Assembly: GCA_003243445.1 (NCBI GenBank)
Contig: QFQQ01000017.1
Span: 37,073-101,072 of the forward strand
DNA from: Citrobacter freundii
GTDB lineage: Bacteria > Bacteroidota > Bacteroidia > Chitinophagales > Chitinophagaceae
Direction: 5' to 3'
DNA: 64,000 nt
Shown: piece by piece, positions 17,316 to 25,119 of the stretch
How positions within the stretch are numbered: the first letter of the stretch is position 1
Layout of the letters: every line of letters starts with the position of its first letter
Translations under genes and position numbers: made by a program
The notes under the pieces: generated by a model
Databases searched by the model: none
What the model saw: only the letters and a program-made list of their open reading frames with translations
Told to the model about the DNA's origin: nothing

Positions 17316-18122
17316 ATGCAAAAGACGATTTTCATTACCGGTGCCTCATCCGGACTAGGCAAGGCTACCGCTAAATTATTTCAGGAAAAGGGCTGGAAAG
17401 TGATCGCATCCATGCGGAGACCTGAAGAGGAAAAAGAATTAAACGGTCTTCCAAACATAACCGTGATTGAGCTGGATGTTACCGACACAGCGAAAAGCCA
17501 GGAAACGATATCTGAAATTTTGAAAGCCGGGTCAGTTGATGTTGTCCTGAACAATGCGGGTTACGGTCTTATTGGTCCATTGGAATCCTTCACAACCGAA
17601 CAGATTCAGTTGCAGATCCAGACCAATTTAATGGGCGTTATCCATATCACGCAAGCATTCATTCCCCATTTTAGGGAAAGAAGAAATGGAACGTTCATTA
17701 ACGTCACCAGTACGTTTGGCCTTTTGGGATACCCAACATGTTCCATTTACAACGCGAGCAAATTTGCCGTAGACGGATTTTCGGAAGGCCTGGCTTATGA
17801 GCTGGCTCAGTTTGGCATCAATGTCAAAGTGGTTGCTCCCGGAGGTATGCAGACTGACTTCGCGGGAAGATCTCTGCAGGGAGGAATGCACCAAGCATAC
17901 GGTCAACTTGTAGCAAAGGTTAGTGAAGGTTATAGTAAGGAGCAGATTGCCAATTACACAAAGGCGGAAGATGTGGCCCAGATAATCTATGGCGCAGCTA
18001 CCGATGGCAAATCCAAGCTCAGGTATGTTGCAGGCAATGATGCCATTGCCCTGTATAATGAACGTCTGGAATTGACACCTGAAGGCCAATTCGAAAAGAT
18101 TCGCGCCCAGTTTATATTTTAA
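17316..18122 (+). CDS. SDR family oxidoreductase
   Basis: Classical short-chain dehydrogenase/reductase, 268 residues. It has the Rossmann motif TGASSGLG (8-15), NNAG (79-82), catalytic Ser132, and Tyr145-Lys149 in YNASK. The pattern SMRRPEEE after strand 2 favours NADP(H), as an inference. It is followed 72 nt later by an AraC-type gene in the same orientation. A near -7 box (CAACTTTG, 17285-17292) lies 23 nt before the ATG. Confidence 0.92.
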   Translation: MQKTIFITGASSGLGKATAKLFQEKGWKVIASMRRPEEEKELNGLPNITVIELDVTDTAKSQETISEILKAGSVDVVLNNAGYGLIGPLESFTTEQIQLQIQTNLMGVIHITQAFIPHFRERRNGTFINVTSTFGLLGYPTCSIYNASKFAVDGFSEGLAYELAQFGINVKVVAPGGMQTDFAGRSLQGGMHQAYGQLVAKVSEGYSKEQIANYTKAEDVAQIIYGAATDGKSKLRYVAGNDAIALYNERLELTPEGQFEKIRAQFIF

Positions 18123-18131
18123 TTCTATCGT

Positions 18132-18190
18132 AATTCCTGGTTGGCGGATTTTGGCAGTCAGGAATTGCTTCTTATGAATTATTAAATTTG
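18132..18190 (+). promoter_or_regulatory. Inverted repeat and -7 box before the AraC gene
   Basis: AATTCCTG (18132-18139) and CAGGAATT (18159-18166) form a perfect 8-bp inverted repeat, usable as an operator or a weak terminator for the SDR gene. TAAATTTG (18183-18190) is an exact TAnnTTTG box ending only 4 nt before the ATG, so transcription would begin at or next to the start codon (leaderless mRNA). Confidence 0.45.
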
Positions 18191-18194
18191 TATC

Positions 18195-19106
18195 ATGAAA
18201 AAACAACCGGTCATCTTTAATTCCCTATCCCAATTGCATAAAGCAATGGGACAGCCGGCCCCTTTTCATCCGCTAATAAGTATCATCAATTACGGAGAGG
18301 CCCAGTTCGACCCCAAAGATTTCGAACAGGGTATTATTCTGAACTTTTATAAGATTTCTTTCAAGACAAGCTTTTCCGGCAAACTGAGATATGGTCAGGG
18401 ATATTATGATTTTGAGGAAGGTGGAATGTCGTTCATCGCCCCCGGCCAACTGATCAGGATGCAGGACGAAGAAGCCGATTATGATGGCATGACCCTACAC
18501 ATCCATCCTGATTTTCTAAGGCCGTATCCTTTGAGTGCTGCCATCAGGCATTACGGCTATTTCAGCTATTCGGCAGCAGAGGCACTGTATCTTTCCGAAA
18601 AGGAGAAAGTAACTATTCTCAGTATTTACCGGTTCATTCAGGAAGAGCTAAGCCAGCGCATTGATAAATTCAGTCAGGATGTGATCATTTCGCAGATCGA
18701 GGTGCTGCTTAATTATGCCAACCGCTTTTATGACCGCCAGTTCCTGACCAGAAAAACAGTGAATAACGATCTTCTTGCCAGGCTGGAACAGCTGCTGGAA
18801 GACTACTTTAACGAAGAGAGATTACTGGTTAACGGACTACCTACCGTTAATGCTTTGGCGGAGAAGCTTAATGTAACGCCACGCTACCTGAGTGATCTTT
18901 TGCGGAATCTTGTCGGGTTGAACTCGCAACAGTTCATCCATGAAAAGGTCATAGAAAAGGCAAAGGGGTATCTTGCAAAAGATGAACTGACCATCGCGGA
19001 AATTGCCTATCACCTGGGATTTGAACATCCACAGTCTTTTAATAAATTGTTTAAAAGTAAGACCTCCTTCTCTCCGTCTGACTATAAGAAATCCCTGTTG
19101 AACTAG
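18195..19106 (+). CDS. AraC family transcriptional regulator
   Basis: 303 residues. The C-terminal ~100 residues hold the double helix-turn-helix: VNALAEKLNVTPRYLSDLLRNL for the first, and TIAEIAYHLGFEHPQSFNKLFK with the family pattern for the second. The N-terminal domain is an AraC-ligand-binding-like cupin (GKLRYGQGYYDFEEGGMSFIAPGQ). It is a clear paralogue of the regulator at 20712. It probably controls the adjacent SDR or aldo/keto reductase genes. Confidence 0.92.
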   Translation: MKKQPVIFNSLSQLHKAMGQPAPFHPLISIINYGEAQFDPKDFEQGIILNFYKISFKTSFSGKLRYGQGYYDFEEGGMSFIAPGQLIRMQDEEADYDGMTLHIHPDFLRPYPLSAAIRHYGYFSYSAAEALYLSEKEKVTILSIYRFIQEELSQRIDKFSQDVIISQIEVLLNYANRFYDRQFLTRKTVNNDLLARLEQLLEDYFNEERLLVNGLPTVNALAEKLNVTPRYLSDLLRNLVGLNSQQFIHEKVIEKAKGYLAKDELTIAEIAYHLGFEHPQSFNKLFKSKTSFSPSDYKKSLLN

Positions 19107-19131
19107 CTCCTGTCCCTGTTTCCTGTATTTG

Positions 19132-19186
19132 GTTACATTATTCGGTAATTGGGCAACAGTTACCGGTAATGGCTACTTTAATTTTG
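19132..19186 (+). promoter_or_regulatory. Tandem GTTAC...GTAAT dyads with an exact -7 box
   Basis: Two dyads, GTTAC-N8-GTAAT (19132-19149) and GTTAC-CG-GTAAT (19159-19170), precede TAATTTTG (19179-19186), an exact Bacteroidota -7 box. The dyads resemble operators of HxlR-type or other winged-helix repressors, but no such regulator gene is nearby. The promoter drives the NmrA-like pseudogene that starts at 19217. Confidence 0.5.
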
Positions 19187-19216
19187 TTCATCATTCATCA
19201 AATAAATCTTAATGAT

Positions 19217-19540
19217 ATGGACATCATACTTACAGGTTCCCTGGGAAATATAGGCAGGCCATTGGCGGAGCAGTTGATCAGCGAAGGGCATCATCTGACT
19301 ATTATAAGCAGCAATCCGCTTAAAGCGTAAGCCATTGAACAACTCGGAGCAAAAGCGGCGATCGGAGAGCTGTCGGACGTTGGGTTTCTTATGCAGACCT
19401 TTAAAGGCGCCGACGCTGTTTTTGCCATGGTGCCCACAGATATGACGAGCGTAGATATGAACTTGGATATATTGAAGATTGGCGAGGCATATGATGCCGC
19501 CATACGTGTAGCCAAGGTTAAACGCGTGGTGATGCTCTAG
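19217..19540 (+). pseudogene. NmrA-like NAD(P)-binding protein, nonsense-mutated and truncated
   Basis: From the ATG at 19217 the frame reads MDIILTGSLGNIGRPLAEQL, a Rossmann glycine motif of NmrA/atypical SDR proteins. It meets TAA at 19328 (codon 38) and resumes in the same frame as AIEQLGAKAAIGELSDV, AVFAMVPTD and VAKVKRVVML up to TAG at 19540. Full-length relatives have ~290 residues, so the 3' two-thirds are gone too. Such proteins sense or reduce small substrates with NADPH. Confidence 0.8.
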
Positions 19541-19615
19541 GCTAATATTATGATTTGCCCACAAGAGAATTGATAGGGCATACATCAGCATTCAGTATTT
19601 AAAATCAAAAGTCAG

Positions 19616-20602
19616 ATGAAAACAAGAAAATTAGGAACGCAGGGATTGGAAATCCCGTTGATAGGCCTGGGCTGCATGGGCATGAGTCCATCGGTTGGCT
19701 TTAATACCTATGGAAAGGCAGATGAAAGGGAATCGATAGCGACGATACACCGCTCGCTTGAACTGGGAGGTAATTTCCTCGATACTGCCGACCTGTACGG
19801 GCCCCTGGTCAATGAACGGCTGGTAGGAAATGCAATTAAGGGAAACAGGGATAAATACATCATTGCCACAAAATTCGGGTTCGAAATTGACGATAACGAA
19901 GAGGTAACCTGGCGCATCAACGGTAGACCGGATTATGTAAAAAGAGCGGTGGAACGGTCCCTGAAGAATTTACAGACGGACATGATCGACCTCTATTACT
20001 TGCATCGTCCCGATCCGGAAGTTCCCATCGAAGATACCGTCGGGGCAATGGCCGAACTGGTAAGGGAAGGCAAGATCAAATATATCGGTATTTCGGAAGT
20101 AACCGGGGAACTGATACGAAAGGCAAATAATACCTTTCCCATCACCGCTGTTCAAAATGAATATTCCCTCTTTGAACGAAGTGCCGAAGAAGATGGTGTA
20201 TACCAGGTTACCAAGGAGCTCGGGATAGGACTGGTGGCCTATTCACCTCTTGGAAGGGGATTTCTGACCGGGCAGATCAAGACGCCCGATGATTTCGATG
20301 CGGACGATTTCAGAAGGTCCATACCCCGCTTCCAGGGTGAACAGTTTTACAGGAATATAAAATTGGTTGGGGAACTGCAAAAAATGGCTGCCGAAAAATC
20401 GATCACCGAAACGCAGTTGTCGATTGCTTGGGTGATTGCTAAAGGAGTAACACCGATACCAGGTACAAAAAGGGTGAAATATATCGAGCAGAATATTGCT
20501 GCAACAGAGGTTTCACTCAGCAGAGAGGATATGGAACGTGTCGAGCGTATCATTCCACTTGGTACCCACACCGGGGACAGGAATATTCTACAGTCCTTCT
20601 GA
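19616..20602 (+). CDS. Aldo/keto reductase
   Basis: NADPH-dependent (alpha/beta)8-barrel oxidoreductase, 328 residues, full length. The catalytic tetrad is visible: Asp56 and Tyr61 in FLDTADLYG, Lys86 in IATKFGF, His130 in LYYLHRPDP. The C-terminal IPGTKRVKYIEQNI is the NADP-binding segment. It resembles the AKR11/13-like group; the substrate is unknown. It is followed by a terminator and then a second AraC regulator. Confidence 0.94.
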   Translation: MKTRKLGTQGLEIPLIGLGCMGMSPSVGFNTYGKADERESIATIHRSLELGGNFLDTADLYGPLVNERLVGNAIKGNRDKYIIATKFGFEIDDNEEVTWRINGRPDYVKRAVERSLKNLQTDMIDLYYLHRPDPEVPIEDTVGAMAELVREGKIKYIGISEVTGELIRKANNTFPITAVQNEYSLFERSAEEDGVYQVTKELGIGLVAYSPLGRGFLTGQIKTPDDFDADDFRRSIPRFQGEQFYRNIKLVGELQKMAAEKSITETQLSIAWVIAKGVTPIPGTKRVKYIEQNIAATEVSLSREDMERVERIIPLGTHTGDRNILQSF

Positions 20603-20628
20603 GTGCACCGGAATAATAGCTTGTCATA

Positions 20629-20666
20629 AAATCAAGCGGGAGAACGGTAGCGACCGCTTGATTTCC
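20629..20666 (+). terminator. Terminator of the aldo/keto reductase gene
   Basis: A perfect 11-bp stem AAATCAAGCGG / CCGCTTGATTT with a 14-nt loop, 26 nt after the stop. The T-run is short. Confidence 0.65.
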
Positions 20667-20711
20667 CTATCAATGTTAACTAGTCAGGTTTAAAATCATA
20701 ATCGAACCACA

Positions 20712-21626
20712 ATGTCAAATCATACTTTTACGGTAATCAATTCCGTCACAGATTACCACCGGCTCCTTGAACTGGATAAGCCGCTGCACCCGTTGGTGAG
20801 CATTATTGATTTTTCAGCGGTGAGCTATGTAAATCCCGCCGCAAACATTTCTATTGTGATGGATCTGTACTCCATTTCCATCAAGCAGAATCCCGATTGC
20901 GTGTTACGGTATGGACCAAAGCACTATGACTTCACAGAAGGGGTAATGTCATTTATCAAGCCCGGCCAGGTGTTGACGGTAGAGCCATCCAGCAGTCCGG
21001 TAACCGAGGGATTCTCATTAGTCTTCCATCCGGATTTTATCCGCTCGTTTCCCATGGCTTCAAAATTAAAGAACTACGCATTTTTTGATTACGAGGTAAA
21101 TGAAGCATTGTTCTTGTCCGAAAGGGAAAAGATGCATATCCGGACGCTGATGACTGGGATCATGCAGGAATACAGCAACAGAATTGACGGGTTCAGCCAA
21201 GAGGCCATTGTAGCTTTTATCGACCTCCTGCTGGTATATGGCAACCGGTACTACAACCGTCAGTTCATCACCAGAAAGTCCAACAACGAGCACTATGTTG
21301 TCAAATTTGAAAAGATGCTGGAATCCTATTTTTCTTCCGGAAAACTCCTGGAGTCCGGGTTGCCGAATGTGAAATATTTTGCCGAGCAACTGCACATGTC
21401 GCCCAATTACCTGAGCGACCTGTTGCGCCTATCCACGGGACAAAGTGCACAGGGCCATATCCAGGACCGTCTCCTTGAAGAAGCCAAAACATTGCTTACC
21501 ACATCGAATCTTAGCGTTGCGGAGATCTCCTATATACTGGGTTTTGAGCAGCCCCAGTCACTTAACAGGCTTTTCAAAAAAAAGACGAATATGTCACCGG
21601 TTCAGTTCAGGCAGTCGTTCAATTGA
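20712..21626 (+). CDS. AraC family transcriptional regulator (paralogue)
   Basis: 304 residues, same architecture as the 18195 regulator. The N-terminal sensing domain (CVLRYGPKHYDFTEGVMSFIKPGQ) aligns with it, and the C-terminal double HTH includes VKYFAEQLHMSPNYLSDLLRL and SVAEISYILGFEQPQSLNRLFK. The two regulator genes each follow a reductase gene, suggesting a duplicated reductase-regulator unit. Confidence 0.92.
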   Translation: MSNHTFTVINSVTDYHRLLELDKPLHPLVSIIDFSAVSYVNPAANISIVMDLYSISIKQNPDCVLRYGPKHYDFTEGVMSFIKPGQVLTVEPSSSPVTEGFSLVFHPDFIRSFPMASKLKNYAFFDYEVNEALFLSEREKMHIRTLMTGIMQEYSNRIDGFSQEAIVAFIDLLLVYGNRYYNRQFITRKSNNEHYVVKFEKMLESYFSSGKLLESGLPNVKYFAEQLHMSPNYLSDLLRLSTGQSAQGHIQDRLLEEAKTLLTTSNLSVAEISYILGFEQPQSLNRLFKKKTNMSPVQFRQSFN

Positions 21627-21702
21627 TCTGCTTGGGAAAAACGGCTAAGCATAAGGTGGATCCAGCTAAGTTTTCCACTACAATAACAGCCACCTTTATG
21701 GC

Positions 21703-22359
21703 ATGAAAAGTATGCGTATGTTAAGAGATAACCAGGGTATGGTCTTTATAGTGGATATTAGCGGATATTCACAGTTTATCAGAAACGTCGATCCAACTGA
21801 CGGGCTAACCATCATACGCCGCCTGCTCAGTGGGATCATTGCCTGCAACCATCTTTCTTTCAGAGTCTCTGAAATAGGAGGTGATGCGATCTTATTTTAT
21901 CGGATGCGTACCCCTCCATCGATAGAAGAAATCCTGCGGCAGTTCGTACAGATGCGCAATGCATTTAAACGGATCCTCCGACTCTACCAGCTTAAACTCC
22001 CTGAAGCCGGCCAATTGGAACTGAAAGCGGTCGCACACTATGGGCATATGGAACAATTCAAAATAGACCGCTTCAACAAACTCTATGGTAACATCCTGGT
22101 GGATGCACACCGGTTATTGAAGAACAGCATTCCTTCTAACGCTTATGTTCTATTATCTATGGACTATCTGGAACAGATGGGTGGGTTTCCATTGGATTAT
22201 AATACGACCTGTGGCACCTATCAATGTGACATATATGATGTCGGCTCCCTTTGTTACAGATATTTTCCTTTTGATGAAAAAGGAATGCCCCAAGATCTAT
22301 CTCATCATACTCAGATAAAGTATGCTAGAGCTAACTTAAGGGAAAACATGTCCGTGTGA
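21703..22359 (+). CDS. DUF2652-like protein related to class III nucleotidyl cyclases
   Basis: 218 residues. The N-terminal FIVDISGYSQFI and SEIGGDAILF correspond to the cyclase beta-alpha-alpha-beta core, with both metal-binding Asp (Asp18, Asp61). The later LYGNILVDAHRLLK matches the cyclase segment that carries the transition-state Arg (here Arg137), with the usual Asn replaced. This fits the DUF2652 family, whose activity is not established. Whether it makes a cyclic nucleotide cannot be told from sequence. Start codons at 21703, 21712 or 21718 are all possible. Confidence 0.7.
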   Translation: MKSMRMLRDNQGMVFIVDISGYSQFIRNVDPTDGLTIIRRLLSGIIACNHLSFRVSEIGGDAILFYRMRTPPSIEEILRQFVQMRNAFKRILRLYQLKLPEAGQLELKAVAHYGHMEQFKIDRFNKLYGNILVDAHRLLKNSIPSNAYVLLSMDYLEQMGGFPLDYNTTCGTYQCDIYDVGSLCYRYFPFDEKGMPQDLSHHTQIKYARANLRENMSV

Positions 22360-22387
22360 TCCTATTAATTATTCAAATACCAGAGAA

Positions 22388-22789
22388 ATGAAAGCAAAAG
22401 AAATCGTTACTGCCTATTATCAGGCAGTAACAGAGGGACGTTTCGCAGATGTGCCAAAGTATAAATCTCCAGAGGCTACTTATTGGATCAGTGGCGAGGG
22501 CTCCTGGCCGCTTGGCGGATGGCGGACACCAGAAGATATGATGACCATATTTTCTTTATTGCGCGAGCGGTTTCCAAGTGGACTTAAGATTACCGTGCGG
22601 TCAATAGTTGCCCAAGGGAACGATGTGGTCGTCCATCTGAACAATCATGCTGTACGTGTTGATGGCAAGATCTATAATAACGAGATCGTGGTACTGATGA
22701 AACTTGAAAACGGTCTGATCATAGAGGAAAGGGAATTCCTGGATACCATCCATGTGAACGATCTTTTCTGCGGTGAACTGGAAAAATAA
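22388..22789 (+). CDS. NTF2/SnoaL-like protein
   Basis: 133 residues with a cone-shaped NTF2-like fold: EIVTAYYQAVTEGRFADV at the start, YWISGEGSWPLGGWRTPEDM, and a hydrophobic C-terminal sheet (VVVLMKLENGLIIEEREFLDT). Such proteins are small-molecule isomerases/hydrolases or simply binding folds. It lies 28 nt after the DUF2652 gene and is probably co-transcribed. It is one of three members in the cluster. Confidence 0.85.
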   Translation: MKAKEIVTAYYQAVTEGRFADVPKYKSPEATYWISGEGSWPLGGWRTPEDMMTIFSLLRERFPSGLKITVRSIVAQGNDVVVHLNNHAVRVDGKIYNNEIVVLMKLENGLIIEEREFLDTIHVNDLFCGELEK

Positions 22790-22882
22790 CTACATCGTCA
22801 AAACGGCGAGGGAATAATCCTTTTCGGCGAATTTCATCAGGCCGCTTTCTTTCAACTTTGTATCATAATAAACCAGTAAAGG

Positions 22883-23428
22883 ATGAGTTATTGCAGCTAT
22901 ATACCATTAATGAAGGAGCCCGGCCGAAGTCTCCACCAAAACTACCACGACAACCATTACGGATTTCCAATTCACGATGACAATGAACTGTTCGGCAGGT
23001 TGATCTTAGAGATCAATCAGGCAGGCCTGAGCTGGGAAACGATTTTGAAAAAAGAGTTTTCGTTTCGAAAAGCCTATAGCAATTTCAATATCAAAAAAGT
23101 AGCAGGCTATACCGAAGCCGATCGGGAAAGGCTTTTGGCCGACGCCGGAATCATAAGGAACAAGCTCAAAGTAAATGCAGCCATAGAAAACGCAAAAACA
23201 ATTCTTGCGTTACAAAAAGAGTTTGGCTCTTTTGAAAAATGGCTGGAACACCACCATTTCAATACAAAAGACCAGTGGGTAAAGCTGTTCAAAAAAACAT
23301 TCCGCTTTACGGGCGGGGAGATCGTAAACGAATTTTTAATGAGCATTGGCTATCTGCGCGGGGCACATTCGGAGCATTGCCCGGTGCATCAACAGATTCT
23401 GAAGTTAAAACCAATGTGGACAAAATAA
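22883..23428 (+). CDS. tag: DNA-3-methyladenine glycosylase I
   Basis: Base-excision repair enzyme that removes 3-methyladenine, 181 residues. The start has Cys4 (MSYCSYIP) and the YHDNHYGFPIHDDNELFGRLILE motif, followed by the helix-hairpin-helix core (INQAGLSWETILKKE, the substrate-binding Trp included). The C-terminal AHSEHCPVH supplies His/Cys of the structural zinc. It is 6 nt upstream of an NTF2-like gene. A CAACTTTG near -7 box lies at 22853-22860. Confidence 0.94.
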   Translation: MSYCSYIPLMKEPGRSLHQNYHDNHYGFPIHDDNELFGRLILEINQAGLSWETILKKEFSFRKAYSNFNIKKVAGYTEADRERLLADAGIIRNKLKVNAAIENAKTILALQKEFGSFEKWLEHHHFNTKDQWVKLFKKTFRFTGGEIVNEFLMSIGYLRGAHSEHCPVHQQILKLKPMWTK

Positions 23429-23434
23429 GATAAT

Positions 23435-23770
23435 ATGGATATCAACCTCTTTATACAGGAATTTATTGCCGTAAGTAATGCCTACGATACAAAAAGCTAT
23501 CTACAAAAATGGCACACTGACGCTATACTTGATGACCCCTCGGTCGGACAGGTCTTCAAGGGGCATTCGGGTATCAGGAAGTATTATGAAAGTTATTTTA
23601 TTGGCTACAGAACCCAGACACGGCTTGTAAAGTTGGTTGTCACCAGCGATAATGAGGCACACATTAAAGTGGAATTTACAGGCGACTTTCCCGAAGGGAA
23701 AATAGGCGGGATATTCGACTTTACTTTCAGAGACGGAAAGATCGCAGCCGCAAAAGCCGACTTAATATAA
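23435..23770 (+). CDS. NTF2-like protein
   Basis: 111 residues; SnoaL/NTF2 fold (FIQEFIAVSNAYDTKSYLQKWHTDAILDDPSVGQVFKGHSGIRKYY) with a terminal beta hairpin (GGIFDFTFRDGKIAAAKADL). It is co-transcribed with tag. Role unknown. Confidence 0.85.
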   Translation: MDINLFIQEFIAVSNAYDTKSYLQKWHTDAILDDPSVGQVFKGHSGIRKYYESYFIGYRTQTRLVKLVVTSDNEAHIKVEFTGDFPEGKIGGIFDFTFRDGKIAAAKADLI

Positions 23771-23789
23771 TACTGAGATGAAACTTTCA

Positions 23790-23803
23790 GGAGCATTTGT
23801 TCC
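23790..23803. promoter_or_regulatory. TetR operator 1 (autoregulatory site)
   Basis: GGAGC-ATTT-GTTCC. The half-sites GGAGC and GGAAC (on the other strand) are the same two that make up operators 2 and 3, with a different 4-nt centre. It lies between promoter elements of the TetR gene, ending 10 nt before the -7 box. Confidence 0.55.
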
Positions 23804-23821
23804 AGAATGTTTTTATCTTTG
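23796..23821 (+). promoter_or_regulatory. Promoter of the TetR gene
   Basis: TATCTTTG (23814-23821) is an exact TAnnTTTG box 9 nt before the ATG at 23831, predicting a near-leaderless mRNA. A TTTG at 23796-23799 is only 14 nt upstream of it. Operator 1 overlaps this region. Confidence 0.5.
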
Positions 23822-23830
23822 CACCCGATT

Positions 23831-24409
23831 ATGGCAAGAAATGTAGAATTTGATGAAGCGCTAGCAATTTCAAAAGCAATGGATGTCTTTTGGAAAAAGG
23901 GCTATAATGGCGCATCCACCCGTGACCTCACCGAAGCAATGGGCATCAGCAACAGCAGCCTGTATAATACCATCGGTGATAAGCATCAGCTTTTCATCAA
24001 GGCAATCAAGCTCTATACCGAATCCCGGATGGATGCCGCCAGGAAAATGTTGCAGCCTATTAAATCACCGTTGAAAGCAATAGAGAAATTTATCAACTCT
24101 TCCGTGTATGCCATTACCAGTGAGCCCAACAGCTGCCTGACCATTAAAACTACTTTTGAAGTGGCTACAAGTGATGAATCGGTACAACAGATCATCAAGG
24201 CTGATAACGACTTTACGTACAATCTACTGATCGACCTGATCAGCAAGGCCATTAAGCTGAAGGAGATCAGGATAAGTAAAGATGCAGAGATGCTAACGGA
24301 CTATATTATCAACCAGTTCACCGGATGGCACGAATCTTTTATCATTCACAGGGACAAAATGAGGATCAAGAAAATGGCGGAGTTTCTGATTAAGCAGATC
24401 AGCCAATAA
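23831..24409 (+). CDS. TetR/AcrR family transcriptional regulator
   Basis: 192 residues from the ATG at 23831 (MARNVEFDEAL); an upstream in-frame ATG at 23807 lies inside the promoter and is unlikely. The N-terminal HTH is STRDLTEAMGISNSSLYNTIGDKHQLF (about 28-54). The C-terminal ligand-binding domain resembles the YxaF/NemR-like group (SVYAITSEPNSCLTIKTTFEVA), including one Cys. The shared palindromes at 23790, 24429 and 25089 make it the likely repressor of itself, the GyrI-like gene and the SDR operon. Confidence 0.9.
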   Translation: MARNVEFDEALAISKAMDVFWKKGYNGASTRDLTEAMGISNSSLYNTIGDKHQLFIKAIKLYTESRMDAARKMLQPIKSPLKAIEKFINSSVYAITSEPNSCLTIKTTFEVATSDESVQQIIKADNDFTYNLLIDLISKAIKLKEIRISKDAEMLTDYIINQFTGWHESFIIHRDKMRIKKMAEFLIKQISQ

Positions 24410-24428
24410 AATTTTTTTAGCCAAATCT

Positions 24429-24442
24429 GGAACGATCGCTCC
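24429..24442. promoter_or_regulatory. TetR operator 2, before the GyrI-like gene
   Basis: GGAACGATCGCTCC, a 14-bp palindrome with one mismatch pair, 14 nt before the ATG at 24457. The preceding bases (ATTTTTTTA then CCAAATCT) are also shared with operator 3, giving ~34 nt of conserved promoter context. Confidence 0.7.
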
Positions 24443-24456
24443 TAAATTATAGATAG

Positions 24457-25071
24457 ATGAATATATCCCAGCAATACAAAGATTACTTCTCGGCAAGCAG
24501 TCAGCCGGAAATTGTAGAAATATCAAGAGCAAGCTATATCTCCATTTCAGGGAGCGGCAGTCCTGGAACCGATGCTTTTTATGCAAAGAAAAAAGCTATC
24601 GCAGCATTTGCAGAAGCCCTGCATAGCAGCGTTGCACATATAGATCAAGCTTTTGCCAGCGATATTGTCGAAATATTCTATTGGTTTGATGAAGACAAGG
24701 TGGGTTATGTAGATATCGGGAATTTCTACACGACGGTGGATCTGGCCCTGCTACAGTACAGGATTGCCATACGTATCCCTGATCTTATTACCGATGTGCA
24801 CATCAGGCAGGTGGCCATACAAAGAAAGGATATTCCATTTGCCACCGCCTTTGAACGTTTTGAATATACCGCTGGAAAATCTGTACAGATCTTGCACAGC
24901 GGACCTTTTGCGGGAGAACTGGAAACACTGCCCATCCTGCAACAGTTTGCAACGGCAAACGGACTGAAAAAATCAGGGATGCACCACGAGATCCACCTGG
25001 TCAATTTCGAAAAAGGACAAAGCCAGGCCCATCTCCAAACCATCTTGCGCGATCCAGTATCAGAAGTATAA
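24457..25071 (+). CDS. GyrI-like small-molecule-binding domain protein
   Basis: 204 residues. It fits the stand-alone GyrI-like group: EIVEISRASYISISGSGSPG at the start of the first domain half, FYWFDEDKVGYVDIGNFYTTVDLALLQYRIAIRIPD in the middle, and PFATAFERFEYTAGKSVQILHSGPFAGE toward the end. Relatives bind or hydrolyse lipophilic cations and toxins. It lies 47 nt after the TetR gene with its own operator. Confidence 0.8.
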   Translation: MNISQQYKDYFSASSQPEIVEISRASYISISGSGSPGTDAFYAKKKAIAAFAEALHSSVAHIDQAFASDIVEIFYWFDEDKVGYVDIGNFYTTVDLALLQYRIAIRIPDLITDVHIRQVAIQRKDIPFATAFERFEYTAGKSVQILHSGPFAGELETLPILQQFATANGLKKSGMHHEIHLVNFEKGQSQAHLQTILRDPVSEV

Positions 25072-25088
25072 TTTTTTTAACTAAATAT

Positions 25089-25102
25089 GGAGCGATCGCT
25101 CC
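25089..25102. promoter_or_regulatory. TetR operator 3, before the SDR operon
   Basis: GGAGCGATCGCTCC, a perfect 14-bp palindrome, 17 nt before the ATG at 25120. It is the best-conserved of the three sites and has the same upstream ATTTTTTTA-n-C-n-AAAT context as operator 2. Confidence 0.75.
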
Positions 25103-25119
25103 AAAAATAAAAATCAATA

